Assembly: GCF_900240305.1 (NCBI RefSeq)
Contig: NZ_LT964854.1
Span: forward strand, 1,054,001-1,118,000
Length of the DNA stretch: 64,000 bases
Direction: 5' to 3'
Source: Ottowia massiliensis
GTDB taxonomy: Bacteria; Pseudomonadota; Gammaproteobacteria; Burkholderiales; Burkholderiaceae_C
Below are positions 62,977 through 64,000 of this stretch, one piece after another (position 1 is the first letter of the stretch; each line of letters opens with the position of its first letter). Below the pieces are notes generated by a model. The model was not told where the DNA came from and did no database searches. It saw only the letters and a program-made list of their open reading frames with translations. The translations under genes and the position numbers were made by a program.

Positions 62977-63894
62977 TCACTCGGCCAGCTCCTGCCCTGT
63001 CAGCGCCTTCAGGGCTTCGCGGTAGCGGGCGGCGGTGTTGGCGATGACTTCGGCGGGCAGCTCGGGCGCGGGGGCGTGTTTGGGCCAGGGGCGGCCATCC
63101 ACCTGGGCCGTTTCCAGCCAGTCGCGCAGATACTGCTTGTCGTAGCTGGGCGGGTTGATGCCTTCGCGGTATTCGGCGGCGGGCCAGTAGCGGGAAGAGT
63201 CGGGGGTCAGCACCTCGTCCATCAGCACAACCTGGCCGGTTTCGTCCAGGCCGAATTCAAATTTGGTGTCGGCAATGATGATGCCCTTTTGCAGCGCCAG
63301 GGCGGCCGCGCGGGTGTACAGGGCCAGCGAGAAATCGCGAATCTGCGCGGCCACGGACGGCCCGGCGATTTCCACCGTGCGCTCGTAGCTGATGTTTTCG
63401 TCATGCTCGCCCACGGCGGCCTTGGCGGCGGGGGTGTAAATGGGCCGGGGCAGTTTGCTGGCGTTTTGCAGGCCCGCCGGCAAGGGCACGCCGCATACGC
63501 TTTGGCTTTGACGGTATTCCTGCCAGCCGCTGCCCGCCAGGTAGCCGCGCACCACGGCTTCCACGGCGATGGGCCGCAAGCGCCGCACCAGCATGCTGCG
63601 GCCCCGGATTTGCTCCGCTTCGCTGGCGCTGACAACCCTGGCCGGGTCTATGCCCGTGAGATGGTTGGGGCAGATGCCCTTGAGCTGCTCAAACCACCAC
63701 TGCGCCATTTGCGTGAGCAGCCGCCCCTTGCCGGGGATGGGCTGGCCCATGATGACGTCAAAGGCGCTGATGCGGTCGCTGGCGACCATGAGGATGCGGT
63801 CATTGCCAACGGCATAGTTGTCGCGCACCTTGCCGCGCGCGATGAGCGGCAGGCTGGAAAGCTGGCTGGTGAGCAAGGCGGAAGATGAGGGCAT
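62977..63894 (-). CDS. purC: Phosphoribosylaminoimidazole-succinocarboxamide synthase PurC, 305 aa
   Basis: SAICAR synthetase of the long bacterial/yeast-like form: IARGKVRDNYAVGNDRILMV, ASDRISAFDVIMGQPIPGKG, AVEAVVRGYLAGSGWQEYRQ, IIADTKFEFGLDETGQVVLM and DEVLTPDSSRYWPAAEYREG. It joins aspartate to CAIR in purine synthesis. ATG at 63894. From 63895 to 64000 lies its promoter region; a weak 5-bp stem with a T-run at the very end of the window is the only other structure. Confidence 0.97.
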   Translation of the reverse strand: MPSSSALLTSQLSSLPLIARGKVRDNYAVGNDRILMVASDRISAFDVIMGQPIPGKGRLLTQMAQWWFEQLKGICPNHLTGIDPARVVSASEAEQIRGRSMLVRRLRPIAVEAVVRGYLAGSGWQEYRQSQSVCGVPLPAGLQNASKLPRPIYTPAAKAAVGEHDENISYERTVEIAGPSVAAQIRDFSLALYTRAAALALQKGIIIADTKFEFGLDETGQVVLMDEVLTPDSSRYWPAAEYREGINPPSYDKQYLRDWLETAQVDGRPWPKHAPAPELPAEVIANTAARYREALKALTGQELAE

Positions 63895-64000
63895 GGCGGC
63901 AGGCCCCGGGCAGGGCGAAAGTCAGACACAAAAAGCAAAAAAAGCATTGTGCCGCAGCACGTATGCTCCCGCGCTCATCAGTGTCTGGCACTGTTTTTTT

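Noticed and set aside
63977..64000. CAGTG/CACTG stem with seven T at the right edge as a terminator
   Set aside because: The stem is only 5 bp and no plus-strand gene precedes it in the window. Context beyond the edge is needed.

Overview
This window is chromosomal DNA of a GC-rich betaproteobacterium, most likely Burkholderiales, family Comamonadaceae. The evidence is the gene neighbourhoods (gatCAB divergent from mreBCD, yajC-secD-secF followed by a DUF1631 gene, clpS-clpA), the protein types and the codon use. Most of it is ordinary housekeeping content. About 16 copies of one short interspersed repeat, decayed IS5-family insertions and one AT-rich island break it up. I could not run any search, so family names rest on motifs I can read.

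Layout: 1-3.8 kb holds the start of a histidine phosphatase gene, a DUF4136 lipoprotein, an enoyl-CoA hydratase, tRNA-Met, a small secreted protein and miaB. 3.9-6.1 kb is an insertion hot spot with two IS5-family elements placed end to end at CTAG sites, one inside a copy of the repeat. 6.1-8.5 kb is a ferrous iron uptake operon (feoA-feoB-Cys-rich protein). 8.7-12.4 kb is the AT-rich type IV pilin island: two pilins, a TfpX/TfpZ-type accessory protein and a membrane sulfatase-fold enzyme, with a good sigma-54 promoter. 12.6-31.2 kb carries uup, tehB, a Ppx/GppA phosphatase, an amidase, a NUDIX-metallo-beta-lactamase fusion, queF, yaaA, thyA-folA, a cold shock protein, clpS-clpA and a sensor kinase with a nitrilase-family amidase. 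31.5-34.5 kb is a zinc-type ABC importer with a candidate Zur box. 34.6-44.3 kb carries lplT, a DMT permease, cbpA-cbpM, a pseudoazurin gene with a cobalamin riboswitch upstream, a PuuE-like deacetylase divergent from an NCS1 permease, and a siderophore-esterase-like hydrolase. 44.3-48.8 kb has a DUF4298/ATP-grasp pair and an iron/siderophore-type ABC importer. 48.8-64 kb has mreBCD, gatCAB, rsmE, recX, yajC-secDF, DUF1631 and purC.

The most noteworthy points are: (1) the family of about 85-bp intergenic repeats, one of which supplies the start region of rsmE and one of which was the target of an IS; (2) a textbook cobalamin riboswitch whose nearest downstream gene is a blue-copper pseudoazurin rather than a B12 or cobalt gene; (3) the pilin island with a putative pilin- or envelope-modifying phosphotransferase; (4) a 351-bp non-coding element bounded by 16-bp perfect inverted repeats, followed by an isolated promoter-hairpin-mini-ORF unit in a 0.9-kb gene-free stretch.

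Metal handling recurs across the window: Fe(II) by Feo, zinc by the ABC importer, siderophore iron by ABC importer plus esterase, copper by pseudoazurin, and cobalamin sensing.
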